Positions 9,773 through 20,479 of a DNA stretch of 64,000 bases are shown here, piece after piece. The DNA is from Chelydra serpentina (Eukaryota; Chordata; Testudines; Chelydridae), in assembly GCA_037349315.1 (NCBI GenBank), contig JBAIAC010000021.1:3906001-3970000 (forward strand), read 5' to 3'. A model generated the notes under the pieces. That model did no database searches. It worked only from the letters and a program-made list of their open reading frames with translations, and was not told the DNA's origin. A program made the translations under genes and the position numbers. Position 1 is the stretch's first letter. Every line of letters begins with the position of its first letter.

Positions 9773-11457
9773 CCTTTCCTTCCCTGCGGCCAACATGTTT
9801 TTTGTTGCTGCTTTCTCCGTACCGATGCCTGGTGTGTGATTGGTGGTAGCTGTGTCTTTCCTTGTGGCTGATGTGTCTTTTGAGGCCTCTCTCTCCTTCT
9901 CCCCTGCCAAAACGTCTTTCAGAGACAGCACATCTTTCCATGCTGTCTTCCCCGCCCTGTGCCCAGGCCCATGTCTGGGGTTGTCTCTCTGCTCTCTTGT
10001 GCCAGGCCTATTTTGGGGAGTGGCTCTCTCATCCCCCATTCCCGGCCCACATCTGGGAGAAGCTCTGTCCTCGGCTGGCCTGTCTCTGGGGGTGGCTCTT
10101 TGCACCCCACTGTCTGGTCTGTGTTTAGGAGCGTCTCTCTTCTCCTCTGTGCCAGGCCTGTTTTGGGGGACAGCTGTGTCCCTGGCCAGCACGGTGCAGG
10201 GGCCCGCGTGGGTGCGTCGGTGTTTGACCAGGTGTGAGGCCTGGCTGAAGCACTTGCCGCACTCGGAGCAGGCGTAGGGGCGCTCGCCCGTGTGGACGCG
10301 CCGGTGCTGCGCCAGGGTGGAGCGGTCGCTGAAGCGCTTGGCGCAGACGCTGCACTCGTAGGGCCGCTCGCCGGTGTGGGTGCGCTGGTGGAGGACGAGG
10401 TTGAATCTGTGGTGGAAGCTCTTGCTGCACACAGAGCAAACATAGGGTTTATGGCCCAGGTGGATCTTGCTGTGGGTCCGGAGGCTGGAGCTCTGCGAGA
10501 AGGCGCGGCCGCACTCCCCGCACTGGTAGGGCCGCTCCCCGGTGTGCGTGCGGTGGTGCACGATCAGGTTGGACTGCAGCCGGAAGCTCTTCTCGCACAC
10601 CGGGCAGCGGAAAGGCTTCTCTCCCGTGTGGATGCGCCGGTGCCGCTGCAGGTCTGAGCTCTGCCTGAAGCCCCGGCCACACTCAGGGCACTGGTTGCAC
10701 CTCTCAGACTGGGGCAGACTCTTGCTAGTGGGGGAGCCTCCCACGATCAGGTTCTTGCAGCAGGAATTAACGGGCGATGGCAGAGGGGGCTTCTGTGCCT
10801 GGCTGAGAGTGGGGTGTGGCTGTGTCCTATGCAGGGCAGGAAGCAGCTGTTCAATGCACAGAGATGAGAGTGGCTGTTCCTTGTGCATAGGAGAGACAGG
10901 CGGTTCCCTGCTCAGGGGAGGGGGCGGCTGTTCCCTGCTCAGGGGAGGGGGTGACCGTTCCCAGCACACAGGAGGAATAGGTGGTTCCCTGCTCAGGGGA
11001 GGGAGTGACTGTTCCCTGCTCAGGAGAGGGGGCGGCTGTTCCCTGCTCAGGAGAGGGGGCGGCTGTTCCCTGCTCAGGGGAATGGGCGACTGTTCCCTGC
11101 GCAGGGGAATGGGCAGCTGTGCCCTGCGCACGGGAGGGACAGGCTGTTCTCTGTGCACAACAGGGGGTGGCTGTTTCCTGCCTACAGGAAGGAGAGGCTT
11201 TTGCATGCGCACAGAAGGAAGCGGCTGTTGCATGTACATGGGAGAGGTGGGGAGCTGCTGTTTCCCACCCTCAGAGGGGGCTTCTGGCTCTTCTCCATCC
11301 AGAGAGGGTTTCTTTCTCTTCCGGCCAGGGCTCTGGGGCGCTTTACTCTTGGGCCATCTTGGTGAGGCCTTGGGTGTTGGAGCTGCTTGGACAGGTGCCT
11401 CCACCTCCCCGTGGTGCAGCACAGCCAGCTCCTCAGCGTCCAGCCCCCTCCCGGTGT
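9752..11457 (-). CDS. SCAN-KRAB-zinc-finger gene copy 1, exon 4: proline repeats, six C2H2 fingers
   Basis: The acceptor is ...ccccgcag before 11457, joined in phase to exon 3 through a split Asp codon. The exon covers residues 434-1001 of the predicted 1001-residue protein. First comes a basic [13 protein letters not shown] stretch that could serve nuclear import. Next is a proline-rich repeat of about ten residues (REQPPPLLS type). Six C2H2 fingers follow at residues 688-850 (10696-10208), with TGE(K/R)P linkers between most of them. Finger 3 ends in KIHLGHKP instead. The helix residues -1, 2, 3 and 6 read QSDR, LSNV, QSST, HFNL, DSTQ and QSHK. The tail is a basic, diverged repeat ending at the CR1-derived stop. 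Such proteins bind DNA in the nucleus, usually to silence transcription; the target is unknown. Confidence 0.88.
10850..11165 (-). repeat. Coding proline-rich minisatellite, copy 1
   Basis: A 30-bp unit encoding variants of REQPPPLLS is repeated about ten times on the minus strand. Copy 2 carries a differently arranged array at 58204-58570 that adds an STPGREQ type unit not seen here. The array therefore turns over independently in the two genes. Confidence 0.8.
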
Positions 11458-12339
11458 CTGCGGGGACCAAGAGAGAAGTGGTGGGTGAGCCGGGCCCCAG
11501 GTGCAGGGGGAAGCCAACAGAGGGATCTAAACTAACACTGGCTGGAAAGTGGAATTCAAAATTCACAAAAATATTCAACAGGTTTCAGAGTTTTTGGAAA
11601 AAAGTTTGTCCCAAATTGGGACAAAAAGCCCAAAACTGGACATTTTCCCCATAACTTGAACCCCGCAATACTTTGTTTGGGACACACCGATGTGTGTGTG
11701 TGAAATGAAATGTGCTCCCTGGGATTCCCGGATGCCTATCCAGGCAGCTGCCATGGAGTCAGGAGCGCCTGGGAGCCCCGGCTCCAGGGCAGCCACCAGG
11801 CCAGCTTGCTGATGTCCCAGGGAGCTTCGGAGCCGGGTAACCCAGTGCTTCCAGGCTCCTGGCACCTCTGTAGTTCAGAAACCCCAGACCAGGGGCAACC
11901 CTCCTGGTGAGCTGCTGAAGCGCTGGGGAGGAGCGAGCTGGAAAGACACCAGGCAGGTTTCTGTCAGTCCCCAGCCTGCTTTCTGCCCAAATTCTGTCAA
12001 AACTGAGATGTGTTCATGGAACGTTTCAAATTCGACAAATCGTCGTTTTGTGATTGGAAAAAATCTCCATCCAGCTCCAAAGTAACCCCGTTATCTAAAC
12101 CAGGGCAAACTGCCACCTGGAGCTGCCTACTTCGGTTTATCCTTAACCTGTTTCCACTTGCATGGAACTGAACCAAAACAAACTTGGTTAAAACCAGAAC
12201 AAGGACGTCCACACAGCCCAGTGCAGCTCTTTAAGAGACACGGTTTATATTAAAGTGTCTATCTCTGGTATTGGCCGGCCCCAACTCCATAGTATGCAGA
12301 CACCTCACGTGTTTATCCACATGCACGCCTGGGAGGCAG

Positions 12340-12490
12340 GGCAGGGCTGTTATCCCCAGTGTACAGGTGGGAACTGACACACACAGGGACTAAGTGACTT
12401 GCCCAAGGTCACACAGGGAGTCTGTGTCAGAGGTCAAACAGAAGCCAGGTCTTCAGCATCCAAGGCCAGTAATTAAGCACCAGGCCACAC
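12340..12490 (+). repeat. MIR-type SINE fragment
   Basis: Contains the MIR core phrase 'aagtgacttgcccaaggtca' with 'cacagggag' and a trailing 'ccaggccacac'. It sits in intron 3 of copy 1. The inverted counterpart is at 56985-57085 in copy 2, so the insertion predates the gene duplication. Confidence 0.8.
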
Positions 12491-12835
12491 TTCCCAATCA
12501 TGCAGCTATCTGCACTAGTGCATCTCTGTGCACAGCCAAGCCCTGTGGATGTCAGAGTAACAGTAGCTTGGAAGTGGTGACCGTGAGCGTCTCATGCCTG
12601 GAGGAGTGGAAAGGAAAGGCTGGATTCACTGAGCCATGGGTGAGGCAGAAAGGATTCTGCCTCACCCATGGCTCAGTGAATCCGGCCATGGGGCAGGGCT
12701 GCAGGAGCTCCTGGCTGTGTGGCTAAGCTCTGCCTTCCCCGTGGCTCAGCAGACGCAGCCAGGAGGCACTGCCATGGGAAGTCATGGCTGGGATCCCAGG
12801 ATTTTGCTTTCTGAGCTGGCTGATTCATCCCTCAC

Positions 12836-12949
12836 CTGTCGGAACGTCCCTCTGGGTTTCCTGCTCCTCAGGGGCTGGGGGATCTGGGATGCACGGCTCC
12901 TCCCCTCGCTCCAGCTGAGAGATCAGGGCGGGTTTGCGAACCGGACAAC
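12836..12949 (-). CDS. Zinc-finger gene copy 1, exon 3 (linker)
   Basis: This 114-nt exon lies between an acceptor (tgcccatgggcag on minus) and a GTGAGG donor. It starts in phase 1 and ends in phase 1. It encodes KPALISQLERGEEPCIPDPP and then an acidic stretch with EEQETQRDV. The KP-x-LISQLE-x-GEEP motif is the usual KRAB-B/C-like joining exon of vertebrate KRAB zinc-finger genes, which supports the exon chain. It is nearly identical to copy 2 at 56637-56750; the first residues differ (GCPVR against GFPVR). Confidence 0.9.
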
Positions 12950-13247
12950 CTGCCCATGGGGAAGAGAAAAGAAGCAATGAGGGCGCAATCAGCGAGCCCC
13001 AGGACTTGGTACAAAGGTCCCTCTCTGCTGGGGAGGGGCCGCTGGGGAAGTGGGACAACCAGTGGGAGGAGGGGCAGGCACAACCCAAGGGTCGGTGACA
13101 ACTCTGAATCCACAGAGACAGATAAGAGCATAGTCCGCTGGAGCAGGAACCCCAGCTCAGGCAGGAAGGGAATACAGGCCCGAGTGTGTGTGGGCTTGCA
13201 GGCATGCGTGTACTCAGATAGGGAACCCCAGGATAGCATCACAGGGT

Positions 13248-13614
13248 CAGTAGCGTAGCCAGGGAGGGAGCTCCCCCACAGCGGCCACTCCCCCACTGAG
13301 CAGAAGCGGTGCCCTTTTTTGTGCTCCAGGGCCTTTTGCTCCCAGGGCCTTTTTTGCTCCTGACGCTTTTTGCTCCTGGCACCTTTTGCTCCGGCACTAC
13401 CAGCGGAGGGGAGCTAAAAAAAAGCACTCACCCCCCGGGGCTCCAGCTGTTCGGCGGCACTTCGGTGGCGGTGGTGGCCACGAAGACCCGGAGCGAGCGA
13501 AGGACCCGCCACCGAAGTGCCACCAAACAGCTGGAGCACCACGGGGTGAGTATAAGGGGAGGCGCCTTTTTTTAGCTCTGCTCCCCCTGTGCTCTAAACC
13601 TGGCTATGCCACTG
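13248..13614. mobile_element. Short hAT-like element in intron 2 of copy 1
   Basis: Ends are CAGTAGCGTAGCCAGG and CCTGGCTATGCCACTG, an inverted pair. They are flanked by CACAGGGT (13240-13247) and CACAGGTT (13615-13622), an 8-bp duplication with one difference. The inside has a long hairpin around 'ggcacttcggtggc'. The copy 2 intron at about 56330-56370 is an empty site. No transposase is encoded. Confidence 0.75.
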
Positions 13615-13624
13615 CACAGGTTCG

Positions 13625-14184
13625 AAGGCCAGCAGGGCCCATTCTATCCAGACAGTTTGGTCTCCTGCACTGAGCCGGTTGGGAAAAATTCTATGAAAAA
13701 ATGTTTCCTTTGGACAATGCCATTTCAACTTCAGGAAATTTTTCACACAAGCAAATAATTTTCAAAATGAAAATTCTTTGGAAAATATAAAAATGAAAAT
13801 ACAGCAAAATAAGTGTTGTTTTGAATATTTTCTAAATTACACTGTTTACATTATGAGCAGTGCATCACAGGACATACTTCAAAGTGTCTCCTGTTTGTGC
13901 TGCGGTTTCTTATTTATTTATTATTTGTGTTATGGTAAAGCCGTAGGAGCCCCAGTTATGGAGCAGGACCCTATTGCGCCAGGCGCTGTACAAACGCACA
14001 ACAAACAAACAGTCTGTACCCGAAAGAGCTCACAGTCTAGTACGTAACAAGAGACAACAGATTTATACAGACAGATGGAGGAATAGAAGGAAAAAAACCG
14101 TTACCACGACAACCAAATACAAGACATTACGTTAATTGAATCTATTTCCCTTAAGTTAACGATCCTCATTCACACCTGTATGAC
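13625..14184. other. Intron 2 of copy 1: AT-rich words and an old repeat
   Basis: An AT-rich part (13680-13830) is followed at 13890-14045 by the ancient repeat also seen at 1560 and 55915. The whole stretch pairs, inverted, with 55915-56350 of copy 2, showing that it was present before duplication. Confidence 0.6.
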
Positions 14185-14458
14185 CATCTTGTTTATCACT
14201 TCAAAGGTTTTTCTTCCCCTGCTGTTATGGTTCCTCTCAACTAATTAGCCTCTTAAAGTTGGTCTATGCACCTCCACCTTATCATGTTTCTCTGACTGTA
14301 TAAATATCTGTCTACTGTATATTTCATTCCATGCATCCAATGAAGTGGGTATTAACCCACGAAAGCTTATGCTGAAATAAATTTGTTAGTCTCTACAAGT
14401 TTTTCTTTCTTATTTTCGTTTTGCTGACACAGACTAACACGGCTACTACACTGAAATA
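14185..14458 (+). repeat. Turtle interspersed repeat with conserved hairpin end
   Basis: Ends with 'cacgaaagcttatgctgaaa', 'taaatttgttagtctct' and 'cagactaacacggctactac'. The same 3' part occurs at 22661-23016 and 52735-53066. A hairpin GTGGGT-ATTA-ACCCAC precedes GAAAG at about 14346-14366. I think it is a Penelope-like or similar retroelement end but cannot prove the class. Confidence 0.55.
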
Positions 14459-16146
14459 CAAGACAGTAACATTATCTAAAAAGACAAAACATAGGGTGGG
14501 GGAAGGGGTAGAAGAGAGAGAACAATGTCATGATAGTTCCAAGATTTACGTCACGTTAGTTCCACAGGTATCAAACTGTTCCACTGCAACATAAATAGGA
14601 AACACTTTGATCTAGAAAATAAGTCAAGATGTTTCAATCTGTACTAAGCAGCCATGGCCCTTAGTGTATGTAATATATAAATAAATATTTTGACTATTAT
14701 GTCATAAGATTACAAAACATGACATGAGAGTATATGTCCTCGTGTGCACCGTATGTCATGAAATAATGTAAAAATAATATTAAAATGAAAATAAAAACAT
14801 TTTAAAACAATAATTTTCAGAATTTCTGTTTCATGGGAAATTACAAGGATATTTGGTTTTGTTCTGATTCAGGGTGAAAACAAATTTTGAAATGTCGAAA
14901 CGAAACAGAAATTTGGAGTTTTGACCAGACTTTGGCCTGGGTTATGCAGGAGTGAGTGTCTCACCCAGCGATTCTTGCTTCCAAAAAAATGTTGATTAAG
15001 GGTGCCAAGTTTTTTTTTTATTTAACCTTTTCAGGCTTTTGATGAAAACACACACATTGGGGGTTTTCAGCAGCTGACACCCAACATATCTGATGGAAAG
15101 TTTTTGTGAAATTGTCTGTTTCGTTGAAAAATCCAATTTCCATAGAAAATAATTTTGATAGGAAAGTTTGGAGCAGTTCTATGCTTTATGTGCATGTATT
15201 GTGTTTCTCAATCTCCTTGAAAACAAGGGGTGCAAAGGCTAGTCTGGGATTCTAATGCCACCTCCCACCAAGAACCCAAGAGACCAGAGAATAGCTTGCA
15301 ACTAGAGATGGGTGAAATTTTTTCCAACACAACAGTTTCAGTTAAAACCATGAAGCTGCAAGATTGGCTGGCTCCCTGAGAGATGTGTACAAATTCCATG
15401 TGGGTTCTTCGGACACAGAATTTTTCAAATATTTCAGTTCCATGGGAAATTTCTAATTTCTGACTTTGTTGTCTCAATTTTAGAAATGTGAAATTTCCCA
15501 CAAGCCAAAAATTCTGGTTCCTTACTGTGCTACCAGCAGCCTGCCAGACCTGGCCATAGCAGAGAACTCACCAAGAGAACTGCTCAAAGACTAGCCATCC
15601 AAACTTTATTTTCAACTAAAATTGGGACACTGAACAAAAAAATTAGTGGAAATGTTCTGCTTTGCTCAAAATTTTTTGTTTTTTTCACTGAAAATTTATA
15701 CAAAACCCAAAACAAAAATTAGTTTCACTGAAATTTTTCATGCAAAAAATAATCTCCATTTTCTGTCCAGCTCTATTCACAGCCAGAGCTGGTCAACATT
15801 TTTTTGTTCAACAAAATTTTTGGATGAAAAACAGACTTTATTTCCATGTAAAAAAATTCTACTTTTCAACAAAAGAGTTTCCAATTTTTGTTTTTTCTCT
15901 CTTGTTTTTCCTTTATTCCCCCAGTACCAAAACAGTAAAAGTCAGGGGGGAGAGAAAGGAAAAAATGGGGGGAAAAAACAGAGACAGACAATCTGGTTCT
16001 TGTTGAAAAACTTGAAATATTTGTGAAAAAAATATTTTTAGTTTCTTTCAAAGCAATTTTCTGGTGGAAAATATTTACGATTTTCCAGACAGCTCTTCCC
16101 AGAGCTTCCACATGAGGCGAGAAGTTTGGATAATCACCCAACTAAC
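14459..16146. other. Intron 2 of copy 1: AT-rich self-complementary sequence
   Basis: Nothing coding is recognised. From 14760 to 16060 the sequence is dominated by words such as gaaaattt, aaattttc and ttttcaac on both strands. The 80 bp next to the KRAB exon donor align with copy 2 (42787-42870). Confidence 0.5.
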
Positions 16147-16273
16147 CCAGTGAGCTGATGCTCTGGTAATTCTCCTGCATGACAGTCCTATACAGCTGCC
16201 TCTGCTCCTCATCCAACAGCAACCAATCCGCCTCAGTCAGAGTTACAGCCACATCCTTGAACTGCACTGGCAT
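16147..16273 (-). CDS. Zinc-finger gene copy 1, exon 2: KRAB A box
   Basis: A 127-nt exon lies between acceptor ttgtggttgcag and donor GTTAGT and is read in phase 0. It encodes MPVQFKDVAVTLTEADWLLL, then DEEQRQLYRTVM, then QENYQSISSLG, which is a full KRAB A box of about 42 residues. KRAB A boxes recruit TRIM28/KAP1 to silence chromatin. The DV pair (FKDVAV) is kept, but the consensus MLE triplet is MQE here. About 22 of 127 bases differ from the copy 2 exon, far more than in the SCAN exon. Confidence 0.9.
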
Positions 16274-16466
16274 CTGCAACCACAAAGACATCCTGCTCAG
16301 AGCACTGACCACTCCCGGGATAATTCCCTGCTGAGCACTAGCTGTGCCAGGGACAAATCCTCCCCCGCACTAGGCTGTGTGCCAGTCCTCCCCTGCCCCG
16401 CTCAGTGCCAGCTGCTCTGGGGCCTATTCCTGGAATTAGGAGGTCAAGCACAAAAGCAGGGTAGGG

Positions 16467-17035
16467 TGTGACGTAGTGGGGGTTTTCTCTTGTTACAGTA
16501 TGTTGTATGTGAGCCAATATGAGTCTTAGTGTTTTGCATGAATGCTGTGTGTGCTTTGGTTTCCTTGTGTATTGCACCAATGTCGAGGTGGTGGGAATAA
16601 GGGTGTGTGACTTTTGCGGGGGCTGCTCCAGCTGGAAGCGAGTTCGTCTCGGCTGGCTTGGGGCACAGGGGAGAGGACCAGAGCCCCGGCTCTGGGCTCC
16701 CCTCCCCCCACGATAGACTTGGCTGAAAGTCACTGATTTGTGTGCTAACAAGTTCTGCCCTATGCTGTGTTCCTGTCGACTAATAAACCTTCTTTTTTAC
16801 CGGCTGGCTGAGAGTCACGTCTGATTGCGGAGTTGAGGTGCAGGGTGGACTCACTGAAGGAAGCACGTGGTGTGGAAGGGGATGCTGAATGCTTCGAGGT
16901 CAGACCCAGGAAGGTCGAAGCTGTGTAAGCCTCTTGCCCTGGCGAGAGTATGCTCAGAATGAGGAGGCTCCCCCAGAGTCCTGGCTGGCTTCGTAGGGAG
17001 TACTTCCAGAGCATCGCCCTGGTGACTCCATGACA
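16467..17035 (+). mobile_element. Solo LTR in intron 1 of copy 1
   Basis: Begins TGTGACGTAGTGGG and ends GACTCCATGACA, with TAGGG on both sides (16462-16466 and 17036-17040). An AATAAA signal is at 16782-16787. It lies antisense to the zinc-finger gene. No internal retroviral sequence remains. Confidence 0.78.
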
Positions 17036-17040
17036 TAGGG

Positions 17041-17999
17041 CCAGTGTCGAAGGAAACAGGACGCACAGAAATGGGGTGTGCACGGTGGGGATTAGTGTGG
17101 GGAGTGGTGTTCGCAATCACATCAAACAATAACCACACTGTGCCCTGGACAATATCGCTGGTGAGGAGAGGGCCTGCCTGTCAGCGTGAAGCACTCCAAT
17201 TTGGAGAGCACATTCCCTGCAAGACAGATACCCTCACACAGCCAATCTGAGGACCAGGCTGGTATGACAGCATGAAGCCCTCCTCCATTTTGGGAAGCAC
17301 ATTCCCTTCAAAATGGCCGCCCTCATAGAGTGAATCACAGACTCTCACGGAGACTCAACACTGGGCCTTTTCAGCTCAAACCAACCCTGTTCAGATCCAA
17401 AGCTGGGCTGCGTACTTGGGACCTCACAACACTGCAGGAGAGAGACACTGCAGGACACTGCTCAGATGTCACTGTTATAAGGGAGACTAAATGAGAGCAG
17501 ACCGTCTCCGGCTCTCCCCAGTGGTATATTTTCCGGCCTCTCAGGACGCCTTAGCACAGGTGTGTTTGAGATGCCACGTGTGGCAAATTCACTCCCTCAA
17601 AATCCCTTGATTAGCAGCACTGGCAGCTCTCGCTAGCCGAGATCTCTCCCATTGACACTTCTAAGTTATCGGAGTCACATGAGTCGCCAAGTGCTCAGAT
17701 GCCCATGAGTGGCCGCTAATGTGGGGCACTACAGTTTTTAGTTACCCAGCTGGGAGACGGCTGGGGCCATGTTTCTGGGGGGGACGTGCTAAAGATAACA
17801 CAACTGTAGCTGCGCAGCATCTGAACCATCAGCCCCCAGTTGACTCATGTTGGGCACCCAAACTCTGAAGCACCCACACTCCATGGAGATTCTTCAGCAA
17901 GGCTTTACAGGGACAAATAGAGGAACCCTGGCTCCCCTGGGATTCCACAGTCTGTCTCCCCTTCCCACCCTGGTCCCTCACTGAGACGATCACTCTCAC
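17041..17999. other. Intron 1 of copy 1, arm sequence
   Basis: From about 17530 to 17999 the sequence pairs, inverted, with 41572-41707 and 42036-42347 of copy 2. No element was recognised in 17041-17520. Copy 2 carries an extra element here (41708-42035) that is missing from this copy. Confidence 0.6.
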
Positions 18000-19058
18000 C
18001 TGTAGCCCTGGCCATTCGGCCTCTGGCTGCCCCACCTGGAACCCCTCTGTCAGAGCCACCGCCTGGGCACAGGTCTCAGGGCCACGTTCCCAGACCCAGC
18101 TCTGCATTTCCTCCGGCAGGATGGTCAGGAACTGCTCCAGGATCAGCAGCTCCAGGATCTGCTCTGTGGTGCGGCTCTGCGGCTCCAGCCAGCGACGGCA
18201 GAGCTCCTGGAGGCGGCTGTAAGCCTCCCGGGGCCCCTCGGCCTCCTGGTAGCAGAATTCCCTGAAGCGCCTGCGCTGTGTCTCTGGGCTGATCCCATAG
18301 CGACGCAGGATGGTCGCCTTCACCTTCCCATAGTCACTTGTCTCTGTGATGTCTAGGCTCCCATAGGCCAGCTGGGCTTTCCCGGTGAGGTACGGCTCCA
18401 GTCGGCCTGTCCACTCCCCTCTCGGCCACTGGCAGGCGTCAGCCACCTGCTCAAAGGTGGCCAGATAGGCCTCGATATCGTCCTCTGGTGCCAGCTGGGG
18501 CAGCTGCAGGGTCCCCCATGTAGGTGCTGGAGTTGGATTAACCTCGGCAGGGGTCTGCGTGGCTGACAGCTGCTCCTCTCGGCACGGTGCCGTCTCCTCC
18601 TTCAGCTCGATCCCAGCCTGCTCCAGACCCCTGGGTGACTCAGTGCCCCCCTGGGAGGCGGGGTTTTCACACCCACGTGCACAAGTCGGTGCTGGCACAA
18701 CTTCGGGAGGGGGCGTCAGTTCTGGCTCTCCATGCCTGAGGGCGCAGGCCGGAGCCGGCCCCACCTCCGGGAGGATGCGCAGGGCCTGCAGCACCTCCTG
18801 CCAGACGTCCTCCCAGTGCTGCAGCATCTCCTTCTGCGACGCGTACCGGGCCTGCTGCGGTGCCACCCATCTCAGCAGCTCCCCAATGGTGCCGGACTGC
18901 ACCACAATAGGCAGCCCGCCCGACCGCTCCAATCCCGCGTCCGGCTCGGGCCCAGCTGACACCTGCTGATCCTTCAGCCCAGCGGGGCACACCGACTGCT
19001 CCACCTGGATCTGAAACTGCAGGTCCAGGGCCCCCTCTGCCCCCTGCCCTGCAGCCAT
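18000..19058 (-). CDS. Zinc-finger gene copy 1, exon 1: capsid-like segment plus SCAN domain
   Basis: The ATG at 19058-19056 sits in a good initiation context (gcagccATGG). The exon is 353 codons and ends in phase 0 before GTGAGA. Residues 1-180 are low complexity, rich in Pro, Glu and Gln, with a [13 protein letters not shown] helix near 82-94. Residues about 184-256 ([20 protein letters not shown] ... [13 protein letters not shown]) look like the N-terminal lobe of a Gypsy-type Gag capsid. Residues 262-343 are a SCAN domain ([20 protein letters not shown], then [20 protein letters not shown]). SCAN domains form homo- and heterodimers between zinc-finger proteins. A 17-codon upstream ORF (19130-19080) precedes the start. 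Only Arg288 (His in copy 2) differs in the protein between the two copies. Confidence 0.92.
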
Positions 19059-19900
19059 GGCTGCTCCCCGGGGGTGTCCTTATCCCAGCAGGGGATGAGC
19101 CCAGACCCCAGGCCTTTCTGTCTCATTCATGCCCCTGGCAGGAAGCATCCAGCCTCTGGCTTCCTACCTCAGTGCCTCGTTTTTGACACCACGTGAGCCG
19201 GGTTGGGGATCAGGTGCGAGGGTCCAGAGGCACAAACTGTCTCGCAAAACCAGAGCGACCTCCTGGAGCCGGCAATGCTGCTGTCTGGAAAGAGGGGCTT
19301 CTCCCGCAGCTCCTGAGAGGGCAAGGGAAACACAGTGAGGGGGCAATTCCATGGTACTGAGGGATGTGAGCGCTTAGCTCACCCTGCTCACTCCTGGTAA
19401 AAACGACAACGGCCGAGTCGTCCCTCGGATTGTGCCTCGTGTTCACTAACACTCCTGTTCTCCTAGTGTGGACGCACCCTTCCCAGCCAGACAAGCTGTG
19501 TTCTTACAGCCAGCTAGTGACCACCTCTCCTTGTTAGAGAATCGTCCCAGAGGGGCAATGAAGGGCATGAGCCGGGGACCTGGGAAAGCCGAGTTCATTT
19601 CCCTGCTCTGTCAGACTCTGTGTGTGAGCCTGGGACAGTCACGCACCCGTGCAGAGCTTCCAGAGAAAAATTCATTACAGAAAGACCCCTGCCCACCTCT
19701 CCCATTCATACCCCCATCTCCTTGCCCTCACCCAGCACAGACAGTCTCTTTCTGACCCTCTCTGTCCATCCCGCCACACATACCCCCAGGACCCTGCCCC
19801 CTCTCAGCACAGCCAGCCCTCTCCTTGCCCTGTGTAGAGTGATATGGGGTTGCAGCTGCGTTCTCAGGATTTGTCTACATAAGGAAATTGTCTGGCACAG
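19059..19900 (-). promoter_or_regulatory. 5' flank / leader of gene copy 1
   Basis: 19059-19645 is almost identical, inverted, to 39930-40512 upstream of copy 2, and weaker similarity continues to about 19900. A possible acceptor (gatgcttcctgccag) just before the upstream ORF suggests an untranslated first exon further away. No TATA box or clear start site was found. Confidence 0.45.
19080..19130 (-). promoter_or_regulatory. Upstream ORF, copy 1
   Basis: A 17-codon ORF (ATG at 19130, TAA at 19082-19080) ends 22 nt before the main ATG. The same ORF is present at 40441-40491 in copy 2. It could lower translation of the main frame if the leader includes it. Confidence 0.45.
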
Positions 19901-20479
19901 CAACAGTGCAATAACCATGGGTTAGTTGGGCTGAATCTGCCTCCCACCCGACATGGGGCCCACGCTGACTCTGGCAAATGTCCAGCTGGCCTGACCCCCA
20001 GAGGAGGCGAATGGGATGCTGGGTGGGTCAGTTCCCCCTCCATCCCCCCCAGCTCACACAATTCGTAATCCTTCGCCTCCTCTTACACAAACACCCCCCA
20101 ACTCCTTCTGTTAGCATCACACTCCACATGCCCTTTCCCCCACGTGCATCCTCCCCATGCACGCGGCCCCCACACTCCCCACCGGCAAGTGCTGGGGTTT
20201 TGTTCAGCCTCGCTGGCGAGCCCCCGCTGTCTGTGTGCGGGAAGAAAGCTGCAGGCTGATCAAACTTCCTGTTGTTCTCTCCAGTTCCGCCTTCGGGCTG
20301 TGCTTCCCTGTAGTGTCTAACTCCTCCCTACTTGTGCCCTGCATTTTAACCCCACTTTAGCCTGCTCCGTTTCCGCTTAGAGCTTCCACTGCATTTGGAC
20401 AGAGAACTCCTCCTCCCTCCTGCCAATTGGACAGAAGCCTCTGGGAAATGGGGAAAATGTTTTATGGGCAGGATTTCCC
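19901..20479. other. Intergenic, nothing firm recognised
   Basis: Moderately C-rich sequence without coding signal. It lies outside the clearly duplicated arm. Confidence 0.4.

Noticed and set aside
10542..11654. 370-codon plus-strand frame opposite the copy 1 fingers
   Set aside because: It is the antisense shadow of the finger and proline-repeat exon. The minus strand has matching splice sites and zinc-finger motifs.
19210..19494. 94-codon frame identical in both arms (also 40077-40361)
   Set aside because: Its identity reflects the near-identical DNA of the whole tract. Other frames there are equally conserved and no domain is seen.
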